Origin: Terfezia claveryi
Lineage: Eukaryota > Ascomycota > Pezizomycetes > Pezizales > Pezizaceae
Assembly (NCBI GenBank): GCA_015179025.1
Contig: WHUX01000595.1
Span: 1-17,777 of the forward strand
DNA length: 17,777 nucleotides
Direction of reading: 5' to 3'
Shown here in pieces: positions 9,199 to 17,295 of the stretch. Position 1 is the stretch's first letter. Each line of letters starts with the position of its first letter. The translations under genes and the position numbers were made by a program. A model generated the notes under the pieces. It was not told the DNA's origin and searched no databases. It saw only the letters and a program-made list of their open reading frames with translations.

Positions 9199-9605
9199 CA
9201 TCAGAAAGATTTTAGCTTGCATTGTGTACATGGTGTGCACACAATGCCAATTTGCAAAACTCCGCATTACAACAAGATCTCTCTCACATAATGCACTTTC
9301 TACAACACTGATACTTACAATTCAATCTCGTCTTGCACTCTCACAATATATAATCGGACGTTGTGTGCCCATTTCTTAACATCTTCCTCTTTACACATCC
9401 GCTTCCAACACTCTTTCACCCAACTCCACATTATGATTATGAGCCTATTACTTGTAACCTTCAGAAGGCATACTAGTCCTTCCTCACGTTGTGATTGTAA
9501 GCTTATTATCTGTAACTATCTGAAGGTACAATACCTCCTCCTAACTGTTATCATTGACACTACACTTTTTACTCTTGCACCTGCATTTTATGCATTTCCA
9601 AAAAT
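9199..9605 (+). mobile_element. Repeat X copy A, left part
   Basis: Matches 12710-13114 in the same orientation over about 405 bp. It begins CATCAGAAAGATTTTAGCTT exactly where the gypsy RT reading stops. It contains an inverted motif near 9217-9247 (ATTGTGTACATG against TGTGCACACAAT). It ends at GCATTTCCAAAAAT, where the Harbinger element is inserted; the continuation of copy A is found at 15997. Confidence 0.85.
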
Positions 9606-9659
9606 AGGGGTATTTAAAGTTAAGATTTTCAGGGGAAAAAAACACTTTTTTTAGATCGG

Positions 9660-10160
9660 TGGTTTTTCGTTTTTGGCGTTTTTTACGACCATCACCACAC
9701 AAACTTTTTTGCATTGATTTCATAAAGAAAAGGCCGAAATCGACCCCGTTTAAATACAATCTGGCTCTTTTTTATGCAAATTCTACCAAAAACAACAAGT
9801 TAAGTAAATATATGTCTACAGGACAACATGGGTTAGCATAGATAAAAGGCTAGTCTAAATTCGTAGTAGGCACAAAGTTGTTAGATTTGGAGATTGTGAG
9901 CTAGAGGGGCGCCCAAACCTCACAATGACTTTGATATAGAACTTCACGTGAACTAACAGGAGCGATTCAGTGACCAGACATCTTTAAATCCTAACAAAGC
10001 CTGCCTGGCTAGGACACCTTGGAAGTGATAGCAACTAGAACTTTAGAAGGGGAAATCTGGGCTTCTGGGATTTGGTATCAATTCAAGTTAACATGCCTTG
10101 TATAAGCAATAGGCATTGACTTACCCATTGGTATCAGAGGACGCTGGATTGTATAATTGA
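9660..10160. other. Non-coding 5' region of the Harbinger element
   Basis: About 500 bp between the left inverted repeat and the first transposase-like codons. It probably contains the transposase promoter; no defined site could be recognised. Short open frames here (9541-9841) are AT-rich shadows. Confidence 0.45.
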
Positions 10161-10167
10161 GGAAGCA

Positions 10168-11682
10168 ATAACCAAGGAGGTAGTAGATGCCCTACAAGAG
10201 TTAGATCTGGAGTTAGAGGATGCTATTAGGGATACACTAGATCCAGAAGAAGAGGATGAGGACCAAGATGAAAGTGATAGCTCCAATTCGAGCTATTTAA
10301 GCTAGAGTACAGTATCAACATCCTTATTAGGGCAGAAATGGAAAAGTTGGAAATAGATCTAGAGGAATCTATAGTTCTTAGAATGGCATCAGTTCAAAGA
10401 CATCATTACTTAAAGGTTCATACTTCAAGGATACCTAAAAATCTAAATTTTGTAGATGAGATCCTTCCCAATCTGTGATCAGATCGTTTTCAGCAGTTCT
10501 TCCAAATGAGCAAGAAAAGCTTTCTGTATATCCACTCAAAGATCAAGGATCACCTGGTATTCCATAACAACTCTAAGATCCACAAGTAGCTTCCAAAACA
10601 GCTAGCCATTTACCTACGGAGGTTAGCATATGAATCTTCAACAGCAGGTAAGCCAGTCCAATGGTCCAGAGTTCAAACCTCAATTGAAACCTAACTTTGG
10701 AGTATCCAAACAGGAAGTAATATGAACGTAGGACAGGTGTTTAGTATTGGGGATGGAATAGTTACGTTATGCACCTATAGAGTTCTACTGGCTTTGATGG
10801 ATCTATGGGAAGAAGTCGTCCAATAGCCATCTAGAGAGTAGCAGGCTGCAATGAAAGCTCGACTGTTAAAAACACTGGAGGACTGGGTAGGGATTATTCC
10901 AAAATTGTGTAGGCTTGCTTGATGGGATCCTGGTGCGATCAAATACCGTCCATATCAACAAGAGAGAGCTGCAGAATTCTGGAATTTCCGCAAGGCTAAG
11001 TATAGACTCCAGGTCAAAATTATTGGAGACGACCATCGATTTATCCTTATATGTGATGCCCAATTCCCAGTTGCAGTCTATAATGCAAGAGCCTTTGGGG
11101 TTCTAGAACTAAGTTATAACTCCCGAGCATTCTTCTCTCGTAATGAGTACCTTTTAGCAGACTCAGCATATAAGGTTACTCTAGATTAATAGCCCCCTAT
11201 AAGAAGCCATGGAATGGGATCTTGAGCTGAGAGAAAAGAGAGTTCAATAAGTGTCTGTCTAGGTATATTCGTCTATTCTGTTCATAATCTAGTTGATATA
11301 AGTTGAAATTTAGTAGTTCTAGGTTGCATGTTCGAGTAGAATACACATTGGGATACTAAAGCATGCTTTGCCTCCTTTCGCTGCTTGCCAACACCTCCTA
11401 GGATGGATCACAATAAGATAAAGTGGGCATGCCTAGATTGGAGGTTGCATTATATTGCATAACTTGCTTTTGGAGTTTAATAATCTTTGGGAGCTGAATG
11501 CTGATGAAATAGAGGCGATCTTACAAGAGGAGTTGGAGGAGGCAGTGGCAGTTATGGAAGGTAATAGAGAAGTAGAACCTGAGGAGCCACAGCATCTCAG
11601 AGAAGTAGTTAATCATAGTAGAAGGGAAGAGGTTTTCTCTGAGTTTCTCAAGGTAAGATCTGAAGAACAAGAATCGGAGTAG
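10168..11682 (+). pseudogene. Decayed PIF/Harbinger transposase (DDE_Tnp_4 type)
   Basis: An acidic N-terminus (EVVDALQELDLELEDAI, then a Glu/Asp run at 10240-10280) leads to RFQQFFQMSKKSFLYIHSKI (about 10485-10545) and LAIYLRRLAYESST (about 10600-10640). The nuclease core follows: LDGILV (about 10915-10935, first Asp), FWNFRKAKYRLQVKIIGDDH, FILICDAQFPVAVYNARAFG (about 11040-11100), YLLADSAYKV (about 11150-11180), RVEYTLG (about 11335, Glu) and a C-terminal tail (YIAHNLLLEFNNLWEL, Glu-rich) to TAG 11680-11682. The catalytic Asp expected in the 'VYDARAF' position is Asn. Stops (10478 TGA, 10589 TAG, 10697 TAA, about 10825 TAG, 11186 and others) and at least three frameshifts break it. TAG replaces likely Gln or Trp in HK-LPKQLA and VQ-PSRE. 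The family is recognised from motif order; no search was possible. Confidence 0.8.
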
Positions 11683-11930
11683 TATCTCTAGACTCTGATT
11701 AGTATATATGGCAGAAGAAAACGGTTAGATGAACTTTAGCTAAATTGCAAGTAAAATAGAAGAAAATGGTCAGACTTAAGATAGTCGGAAAAGAGATGTG
11801 AATGCAACAAGATACTAACTGTGACACAAAGGTATAATGTACTTTGTACTACAGCTCAACTTCATGTCAATTAAATAGCCAGATAGACTATACTTCTAAA
11901 GTACTACTAAGACTAGGAGAATTCAAGAAT
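11683..11930. other. Spacer between the two convergent Harbinger genes
   Basis: About 250 bp of A-rich non-coding DNA between the transposase stop and the 3' end of the minus-strand gene. No clear signal is seen. An imperfect tandem duplication of about 40 bp (GTTAGYATTGAAAMCCCC and following) begins at 11933, at the end of the second gene. Confidence 0.5.
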
Positions 11931-13180
11931 GGGTTAGTATTGAAACCCCCTGCCTCCATCTTTCTGTAGGCCTAAGTTAGCATTGAAAACCCCCCCCTCC
12001 TTCTCTCTGTAGCTCCATCTGGTATTGAATTATTTTGAGGCGATGGGATTCTTGATCTGCCTATGCTTGCTCCCGCTTACACTCTAATTTAGCTATTGCC
12101 AGTTCATGCTGGCATTGCTCCTTAGATTTCTCTCCTGCTCACACCCTGTATTTCATCTTCTCTATAGCTAGATGGCGATCACGGGCTTTTAAAATCTGTA
12201 TCTTCAAATCTAGCTCTATATCTATCCTTGATACCTTCTTATGAGAATTAGAACTATACTTTCCTTTGCGTTCTAGAGCTCTTACAATATCACCCTATTT
12301 AGCTTTTCCCTTGAGAGTCATGGCTGGCCTCTCTTTAGATTTTTCCTCATCATTAGAAAAGATCTCCACTTCGTCAAGGTCATGGTACCTCGAAGATGAG
12401 GTTTGACTAAAAGACTTTCGTTTCTTTAGCTTTGCAGTCGGAGTAGATAGCAGTGCTGTTCCTCTACCCCCACCCCTCAGACTAATAACCTTAGAATCGT
12501 TGCTTTAAGCTTTGGAATATACACTTCCCGGTTCCTCGGACCTTCTTTGTTCCTTAGGCTGTAGTGCCTCTAGTTGATCTAATATCAACTGAGGGTCTAA
12601 GAGGTAATCCCATTTAGATCCCATTAGATTTTCCGCCAAGTTCATGCTTGGACCACTTCCACTTGAAAGCTGAGAATGTAGATGTGAATGAGACTGAGAT
12701 TGAGATCGACATCAGAAATATTTTAGCTTGCGTTGTGTGCATGGCATGCACACAATACCAATTTGCAAAACTTCGTGTTATAACAAGATCTTCTCACATA
12801 ACGCACTTCGTACAATGCTGACTTACAATTCAATCTCGTCTCACACTCTCACAATATGCAATTAGACGTTGTATGCCCCATTCTCAACATCTTCCTCTTC
12901 ACACATTTGCTTCCAACACTCTTTCACCCAACTCAACATTATGATTACAAGCCTATTACTTGTGACCTTCCGAAGACAGACTAGTCCCTCCTCATGTTGT
13001 GATTGCAAGCTCATTACCTGTAACCATCTGAAGGCACAATACCCCCTCCTAACTGTTGTCATTGACACTGCACTTTTTTACTCTCGCACCTGCATTTTAT
13101 GCATTTCCAAAAATGTCTTGATTCTCATGATAATATCTAAATCTAACTAAATAAACAACTATGATCGCACCCCTAAAATC

Positions 13181-13750
13181 CAAATAGCCCATATATCCGA
13201 CCGTGCAAATAGCCCTAGAAATCTGCGTGCAAATAGCTCATATATCTGCGTGCAAATAGCCCTGGAAATCAGCGTCCAAATAGCCTAGAAGTCAGCGTCC
13301 AAATAGCCCTAGAAATCAGAGTGCAAATAGCCCATGTATCCGACCGTGCAAATCAGCCTGGAATCCACCGTTCCAAATCAGCCTGGAATCCACCGCCCAA
13401 ATCAGCTAGAATCGAGCGAGCAAATCAGCCTAGAATTGAGCGAGCAAATCAGCCTAGAATTGAGCGAGCAAATCAGCCTGGAATCGAGCGAGCAAATCAG
13501 CCGGCAATCGAGCAAGCAAATCAGCCTGGAATCGAGCGAGCAAATCAGCCTAGAATTGAGCGAGCAATCAGCTTGGAATCGAGCGAGCAAATCAGCCAGC
13601 AATCGAGCAAGCAAATCAGCCTAGAATTCAGCGAGCAAATCAGCCTAGAATTGAGCGAGCAAATTGGCTTGGAATCGAGCGAGCAAATCAGCCGGCAATC
13701 GAGCAAGAAATCAGCCTGGAATCGAGTGAGCAAATCATCTAGAATTCAGC
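13181..13750. repeat. 24-bp minisatellite in X copy B (about 23 units)
   Basis: Two unit types follow each other: CAAATAGCCCTAGAAATCAG+CGTG on the left, then CAAATCAGCCTAGAATTGAG+CGAG on the right. Because 24 is divisible by 3, frames stay open on both strands (ERANQPRI on plus, SLDSRLIC on minus) without this being evidence of a protein. Confidence 0.9.
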
Positions 13751-13754
13751 TCGC

Positions 13755-13814
13755 AAATGAGCAAGAAAATGAGCGACAAAATGAGCAAGAAAATGAGCGA
13801 GAAAATGAGCGAGC
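13755..13814. repeat. 12-bp tandem repeat (5 units)
   Basis: AAATGAGCAAGA/AAATGAGCGAGA units directly after the 24-bp array. They share the 'GAGC.A' core, as if derived from it by loss of half a unit. Confidence 0.85.
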
Positions 13815-13970
13815 ACACAACTTCCGTACAGTGGTGCAAATAAGCAGAGAAATCAGTGTATACCGGTATTCTGAAGCAATGACAGGAAAAAACTCTAAGT
13901 CCTAGGCGGCCACACTTTTGAAGTAGGGTACCGCGCGCCCCCTATTCTCGCGAGCCCCCTAATGTCAATT

Positions 13971-14054
13971 CAGTTCCTGCGGTCTCAGAACCAGTTCCTG
14001 CTGTCTCAGAACCAGTTCTCGCTGTCTGAGGACCAGCCCCCACTGTCTAACAAT
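13971..14054. repeat. 21-bp tandem repeat (4 units)
   Basis: Four units of CAGTTCCTGCTGTCTCAGAA+C with increasing divergence to the right. They follow a GC-rich patch at 13925-13960 that contains GCGCGC and CTCGCGAG. Confidence 0.85.
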
Positions 14055-14165
14055 CAGCTCATAGCTGGTGTAGGAATAATCCCTGTAGTGTCAGGTTTGA
14101 GCTCCTCCAGGCATGGGCACCACCTAGTATGGTGGAGGAAATAGCTGTATGTGGTAAACATGAAC

Positions 14166-14312
14166 ATAGACTGGATTCAGTCCGTAATAGACTGGATTCA
14201 GTCAGTGATAGACTGGATCGGTCAGTAATAGACTGGATTCAGTCAATAATGACTAGATTGTAGTGCTCCGATAGGATTGTAGTGGTCCAATAGAATTGTA
14301 GTATTCTAGTAG
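14166..14312. repeat. 22-bp hairpin-bearing repeat followed by 19-bp repeat
   Basis: Four units of about 22 bp around GACTGGATTCAGTC (stem GACTG/CAGTC, loop GATT) at 14166-14252. Three units of GATTGTAGTGCTCCGATAG type then follow at 14255-14312. Confidence 0.8.
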
Positions 14313-14599
14313 ATGAGGTATTAGTAGTACATAGCTAAAGGGTCAGGAATACTTAAGAGTATGGACAACAGACATGATGTGCAGAGAGAACTCGTTAAGA
14401 ACAAATTGCATGAAAGAGTGGTATTAGGAACGACATTGAGCTAACTTAAAAGAAAAATAAGAATGTGCACATAATGTAGTTGGTACGTACATAAGAAGAA
14501 TCTGCACAGCTAAGCATTAGCAATGCAGACAACGTCAAAAGACAAATTGACGTTGCAATGCTTGCGGGCGCTTGCAAGGTAAAAAAATTTTTACTGATG
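14313..14599. other. Right end of X copy B, non-coding
   Basis: No gene seen. It contains a perfect 9-bp-stem hairpin at 14530-14555 (CAACGTCAA against TTGACGTTG, 8-nt loop), about 45 bp inside the proposed element end. TGCTTGCGGGCGCTTGCAAG follows it. Confidence 0.6.
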
Positions 14600-14638
14600 G
14601 GGACTGAACTTCAGACTGCATTTATGACCACGATAGTG

Positions 14639-14804
14639 CTTGAGTTGGAGAACACTGAGAATGAGGCTAAAATTGAGATCGAGATGCTTGAGTTAGAGAA
14701 TACTGAGAATGAGGCTGAGATTGAAATCAAAATGTTGAGTTGGAGAATACTGAGAATGAGGCTGAGATTGAGATCGAGATGCTTGAGTTGGAGAACACTG
14801 AGAT
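14639..14804 (-). repeat. 48-bp tandem repeat coding a 16-residue repeat in the second Harbinger gene
   Basis: Units start at 14639, 14687, 14735 and 14782. The third has lost one base, which shifts the frame. On the minus strand they encode SPTQASRSQSQPHSQY-like repeats. The flank left of X copy B (12686-12709, AATGAGACTGAGATTGAGAT) is another piece of the same array, so X landed in or beside it. Confidence 0.8.
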
Positions 14805-15440
14805 ACCCCCCTTTCCCTGCCAGATTGAGCTTCAGTTTGTAAGATATTACTTGCCTGACCCCTACTAACATACCTATCAAGATCATCTCCAGAATCATTA
14901 TCCTCATCTTGAGTGATATCATTATTAGGTTTTTCAAGAATATCCTCCTCTTCAACTTGGGACTCTATTTGAGATCCTGTCCCAATGACCAAACAACCCC
15001 TTAATCCCATGTCGATTCAATCCAGCAGTGCTTGCTGAAGCTTCTTCATCAATTGACTGCAAATGTTCAAAGAGGATCTCCTAATATGGACATATGTCTT
15101 TATACTACTCTATTAATGTCTTGACAACAGATACTTTTTGCCATTAATGACCTTTTCTCTACAATATCTCCTGATCCAGTTCAATTATATAAACACCTCG
15201 CTTCTCAATACTTCTTGAGTATAATCTCAATTGCACCTTTAGTTTTAATGCACGAGAATCTAGGTAACCAATCCGCAGATCAATCGCCCACTGCTTAGCT
15301 ACGTTAATTCGAGTGCTGCAAACATACTTTGAGGTATATTCATCTTACAGCTTATATGCTAAGAGCCCTAAGTGGGTATTCTACTTGATGCTTTCCCTTC
15401 GCCCTACCTAAATCCCCACCCCTTTCTGCCTCTGCCAGCA

Positions 15441-15914
15441 TTTCATCCTCCTAACAGTTTTTTGGTTGTGTCTTTCTAATTCACTTTGGCTCCATCTTTC
15501 TTCACTTTAAGTTCTTTTTTCACTCCGAGTTAGATATGACTTAATCTACTATAATTCTTAACCCCACACCCTACCTTACTTATAACAGTTAGCCTTTTAT
15601 TGCCCATATAAATCTGATAAACTACAGGCAAAACCCTTACTCAGTAAGAGTATAGAGGGAGAAGAGGGATGGAGTGCAAAGATTGATAGATGTATTGGAA
15701 GTAGTCGTAGTAGTGTGTTATCAACTGATTACATCGAATCTAGTCTCATGGGTGCGTATACACGTGACAAACTGACTAACTTAAAGCCCTAATACTTTTG
15801 TCTTAGCTTACACTTAGCCTTAAATTCAATATGTGGTGATTTTGGCAAACTCGAATGTGGAGTAAACGAGGTTTCGGGGCGCATTAAAACGCTGCTTTTT
15901 TGGCCTTTTTTCGC
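15441..15914. other. Right non-coding part of the Harbinger element
   Basis: No coding frame recognised. This is the likely promoter side of the minus-strand second gene. T- and C-rich stretches at 15420-15560; short poly-T and GC blocks near 15895-15915. Confidence 0.4.
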
Positions 15915-15996
15915 GGGGTACTCAAAGTTAGGCCGTTTTTTCCGGCGTTAAAAACGCACAAGAATTCTGGCTCCAAATTTAACTTTGAATACCCCT
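15915..15996. repeat. 82-bp foldback at the right Harbinger terminus
   Basis: GGGGTACTCAAAGTTAGG at 15915-15932 has the same sequence type and orientation as the left terminal repeat, and pairs with the right terminus AACTTTGAATACCCCT (15981-15996). The segment between carries the inner palindrome-like GGCGTTAAAAACGC. It may be a duplicated end or a remnant of a related miniature element. Confidence 0.7.
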
Positions 15997-16721
15997 AATG
16001 TCTTGATTCTCATGATAATATCTAAATCTAGCTAAATAAACAACTATGATCGCACCCCTAAAATCACCGTGCAAATAGCCCATATATCCGACCGTGCAAA
16101 TAGCCCTAGAAATCAGCGTGCAAATAGCCCATATAACGCGTGCAAATAGCCCTAGAAATCAGCGTGCAAATAGCTCATATATCTCTGTGTGCAAATAGCC
16201 CTGGAAATCAGCGTGCCAAATAGCCTAGAAGTCAGCGTCCAAATAGCCCTAGAAATCAGAGTGCAAATAGCCCATGTATCCGACCGTGCAAATCAGCCTG
16301 GAATCCACCGTCCAAATCAGCCTGGTTTCCACCGCCCAAATCAGCCTAGAATCGAGCGAGCAAATCAGCCTGGAATCGAGCGAGCAAATCAGCCTGGAAT
16401 CGAGCGAGCAAATCAGCCTAGAATTGAGCGAGCAAATCAGCCTAGAATTGAGCGAGCAAATCAGCCGGGAATCGAGCGTGCAAATCAGCCTAGAATTGAG
16501 CGAGCAAATCAGCTTGGAATCGAGCGAGCAAAACAGCCTAGAATTGGGCGAGCAAATCAGCCTAGAATTGAGCGAGCAAATCAGCTTGCAATCGAGCGAG
16601 CAAATCAGCCTAGAATTGAGCGAGCAAATCAGCCGGGATCGAGCGAGCAAATCAGCCTAGATTGAGCGAGCAAAATCAGCTTGGATCGAGCGAGCAAATC
16701 AGCCGGCAATCGAGCAAGCAA
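15997..16721 (+). mobile_element. Repeat X copy A, right part
   Basis: Starts AATGTCTTGATTCTCATGAT, the exact continuation of the left part (9199-9605) as judged by the unbroken copy B at 13112-13131. It runs through TCTAAATCTAGCTAAATAAA and the 24-bp array. Similarity to copy B stops at the end of the array near 16721; the remaining right half of X is absent or replaced. Confidence 0.85.
16067..16721. repeat. 24-bp minisatellite in X copy A (about 27 units)
   Basis: Same two unit types in the same order as copy B, but with a different number and order of variants (AATTGAG, AATCGAG, CCGGCAATCGAG). The array has therefore changed length since the copies separated. Confidence 0.9.
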
Positions 16722-17295
16722 ATGTCTGTGAATATTGATAGGGGATATTCGGCGGAGTCCTAAGAGAAATTAGCAATGCCCTCACATGGAGTCCGCTGGT
16801 TTTCTGGCGAGTTCACGTACCTAGCTATGCCTGTGTCTGCGCACATAGATTGGGGATATCTCGCAACTGCATTTGGGCGTCCTAAGAGCAATTAGCAATG
16901 CCTTTCACATAGAGTCCGGGTTGTCTGGCGAGTTCACGACCTGGCTATGTCTGCGCATATAGATGGGGGATATCTCGAGAGTGCACTGGGGGAGTCCTAA
17001 CCTCAGCGCTGGCTGCACCTTCCGCCGACCACTGGCTGGCTGCGTTATGTGTCATACCTGTGAAAGAGGGGGTGCACGTGCTCTTGTGTTCTGTTGGTTC
17101 GCGCAGCCCTGGAAATATGTGTCGGTTGACGCGGCCGGGAAATATGTGTTGATTGGTCCGAAGGCAGATTTGCGCACGCTGGTGTGACAGATCAGCACAT
17201 GCATGTTTCAGGCTACATATGCCCGCCAGCCGTGGGTTTACCGAAGTGGGTAATAGGAGCACTGATGGCGGGCTTGTTCATATGGACTTGTGCAT
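16722..17295. repeat. GC-richer segment with two ~118-bp tandem units
   Basis: Units at 16757-16878 and 16879-16993 share GTCCTAAGAG, AATTAGCAATGCC, GAGTCCG, CTGGCGAGTTCACG, GCTATG and GGGGATATCTCG; a third starts at 16994 (GTCCTAACC). Positions 17000-17295 have no repeat that I can see. Open frames of 70-100 codons exist on both strands without motifs. No gene is claimed. Confidence 0.75.

Larger units (their letters stand above)
12710..14599. mobile_element. Repeat X copy B, non-autonomous element rich in minisatellites
   Basis: The left end is CATCAGAAATATTTTAGCTT. The inward reading of the right end at 14599 is CATCAGTAAAAATTTTTTTA followed by CCTTGC. These are imperfect inverted ends of about 22-26 bp (CATCAG...CTTGC). 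Flanking 8-mers GAGATCGA (12702-12709) and GGGACTGA (14600-14607) differ only by three transitions, which could be a decayed 8-bp duplication. The left end is confirmed by copy A; the right end rests on the inverted-end match alone. It has no transposase. Contents: a conserved 405-bp left segment, a 24-bp array, a 12-bp array, a 21-bp array, a 22-bp array and a 19-bp array. It interrupts the second Harbinger gene. Confidence 0.7.
11972..15440 (-). pseudogene. Second Harbinger gene, decayed and split by repeat X copy B
   Basis: Read on the minus strand, the segment 15440-14608 gives DEMLAEAERGGDLGRAKGKH, then a WAIDLRIGYLDSRALKLKVQ-like stretch and YKDICPY-(stop)-EILFEHLQS. An acidic part (VEEEDILEKPNNDITQDEDN) and a Ser/Gln-rich 16-residue repeat (SPTQASRSQSQPHSQY) follow. 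After the X copy B gap it resumes at 12709 with RSQSQSHSHLHSQ, MNLAENLMGSKWDYLL, an Arg/Lys-rich segment and a coiled-coil-like C-terminus (IELDLKIQILKARDRHLAIE, QCQHELAIAKLECK) ending at TAG 11972-11974. Harbinger elements normally carry a second protein, often Myb/SANT-like, that helps the transposase bind and enter the nucleus; that role is inferred from position, and no Myb motif was confirmed. Several TAG stops sit at probable Gln/Trp codons, and the N-terminal frame is not fully resolved. Confidence 0.6.
9606..15996. mobile_element. PIF/Harbinger DNA transposon, itself interrupted by repeat X copy B
   Basis: Left end AGGGGTATTTAAAGTTAAG; right end, read inward on the minus strand, AGGGGTATTCAAAGTTAAA. 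It is flanked on both sides by AAT (9603-9605, 15997-15999). The undisturbed junction GCATTTCCAAAAATGTCTTG exists in X copy B at 13101-13120, so the borders and the 3-bp duplication are fixed by comparison. A decayed DDE_Tnp_4-type transposase (+) and a second gene (-) lie inside in convergent order, the two-gene plan of Harbinger elements. Without X copy B the element would be about 4.5 kb. GGCGTTTTT-type motifs occur near both ends (9676-9686, 15950-15962). Confidence 0.85.

Noticed and set aside
10128..10141. TTGGTATCAGAGG, like a tRNA-iMet primer-binding site of an LTR retrotransposon
   Set aside because: It lies inside the Harbinger element just before transposase-like codons. No LTR ends next to it and no gag/pol follows, so it is likely chance.
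9199..13114. The 405-bp direct repeats as LTRs of one large element
   Set aside because: They do not have TG...CA ends. The sequence continues identically past 13114 at 15997, which shows a split copy rather than LTRs.
13181..13750. CRISPR-like look of regularly spaced repeats
   Set aside because: Units are contiguous with no unique spacers, and the setting is eukaryotic. It is a minisatellite.
13321..13905. Long open frame (194 codons) and its minus-strand counterparts
   Set aside because: Produced by the 24-bp and 12-bp arrays, whose unit lengths are multiples of 3. Frames are open on both strands and there is no non-repeat domain.
12710..14599. X as a Helitron (A|TC start, hairpin near the right end)
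   Set aside because: No CTRR end follows the 14530-14555 hairpin, and the inverted CATCAG ends argue for a TIR element instead.
16189..16665. Open frames over the second 24-bp array
   Set aside because: Same reason as for copy B; repeat-driven openness, not a gene.
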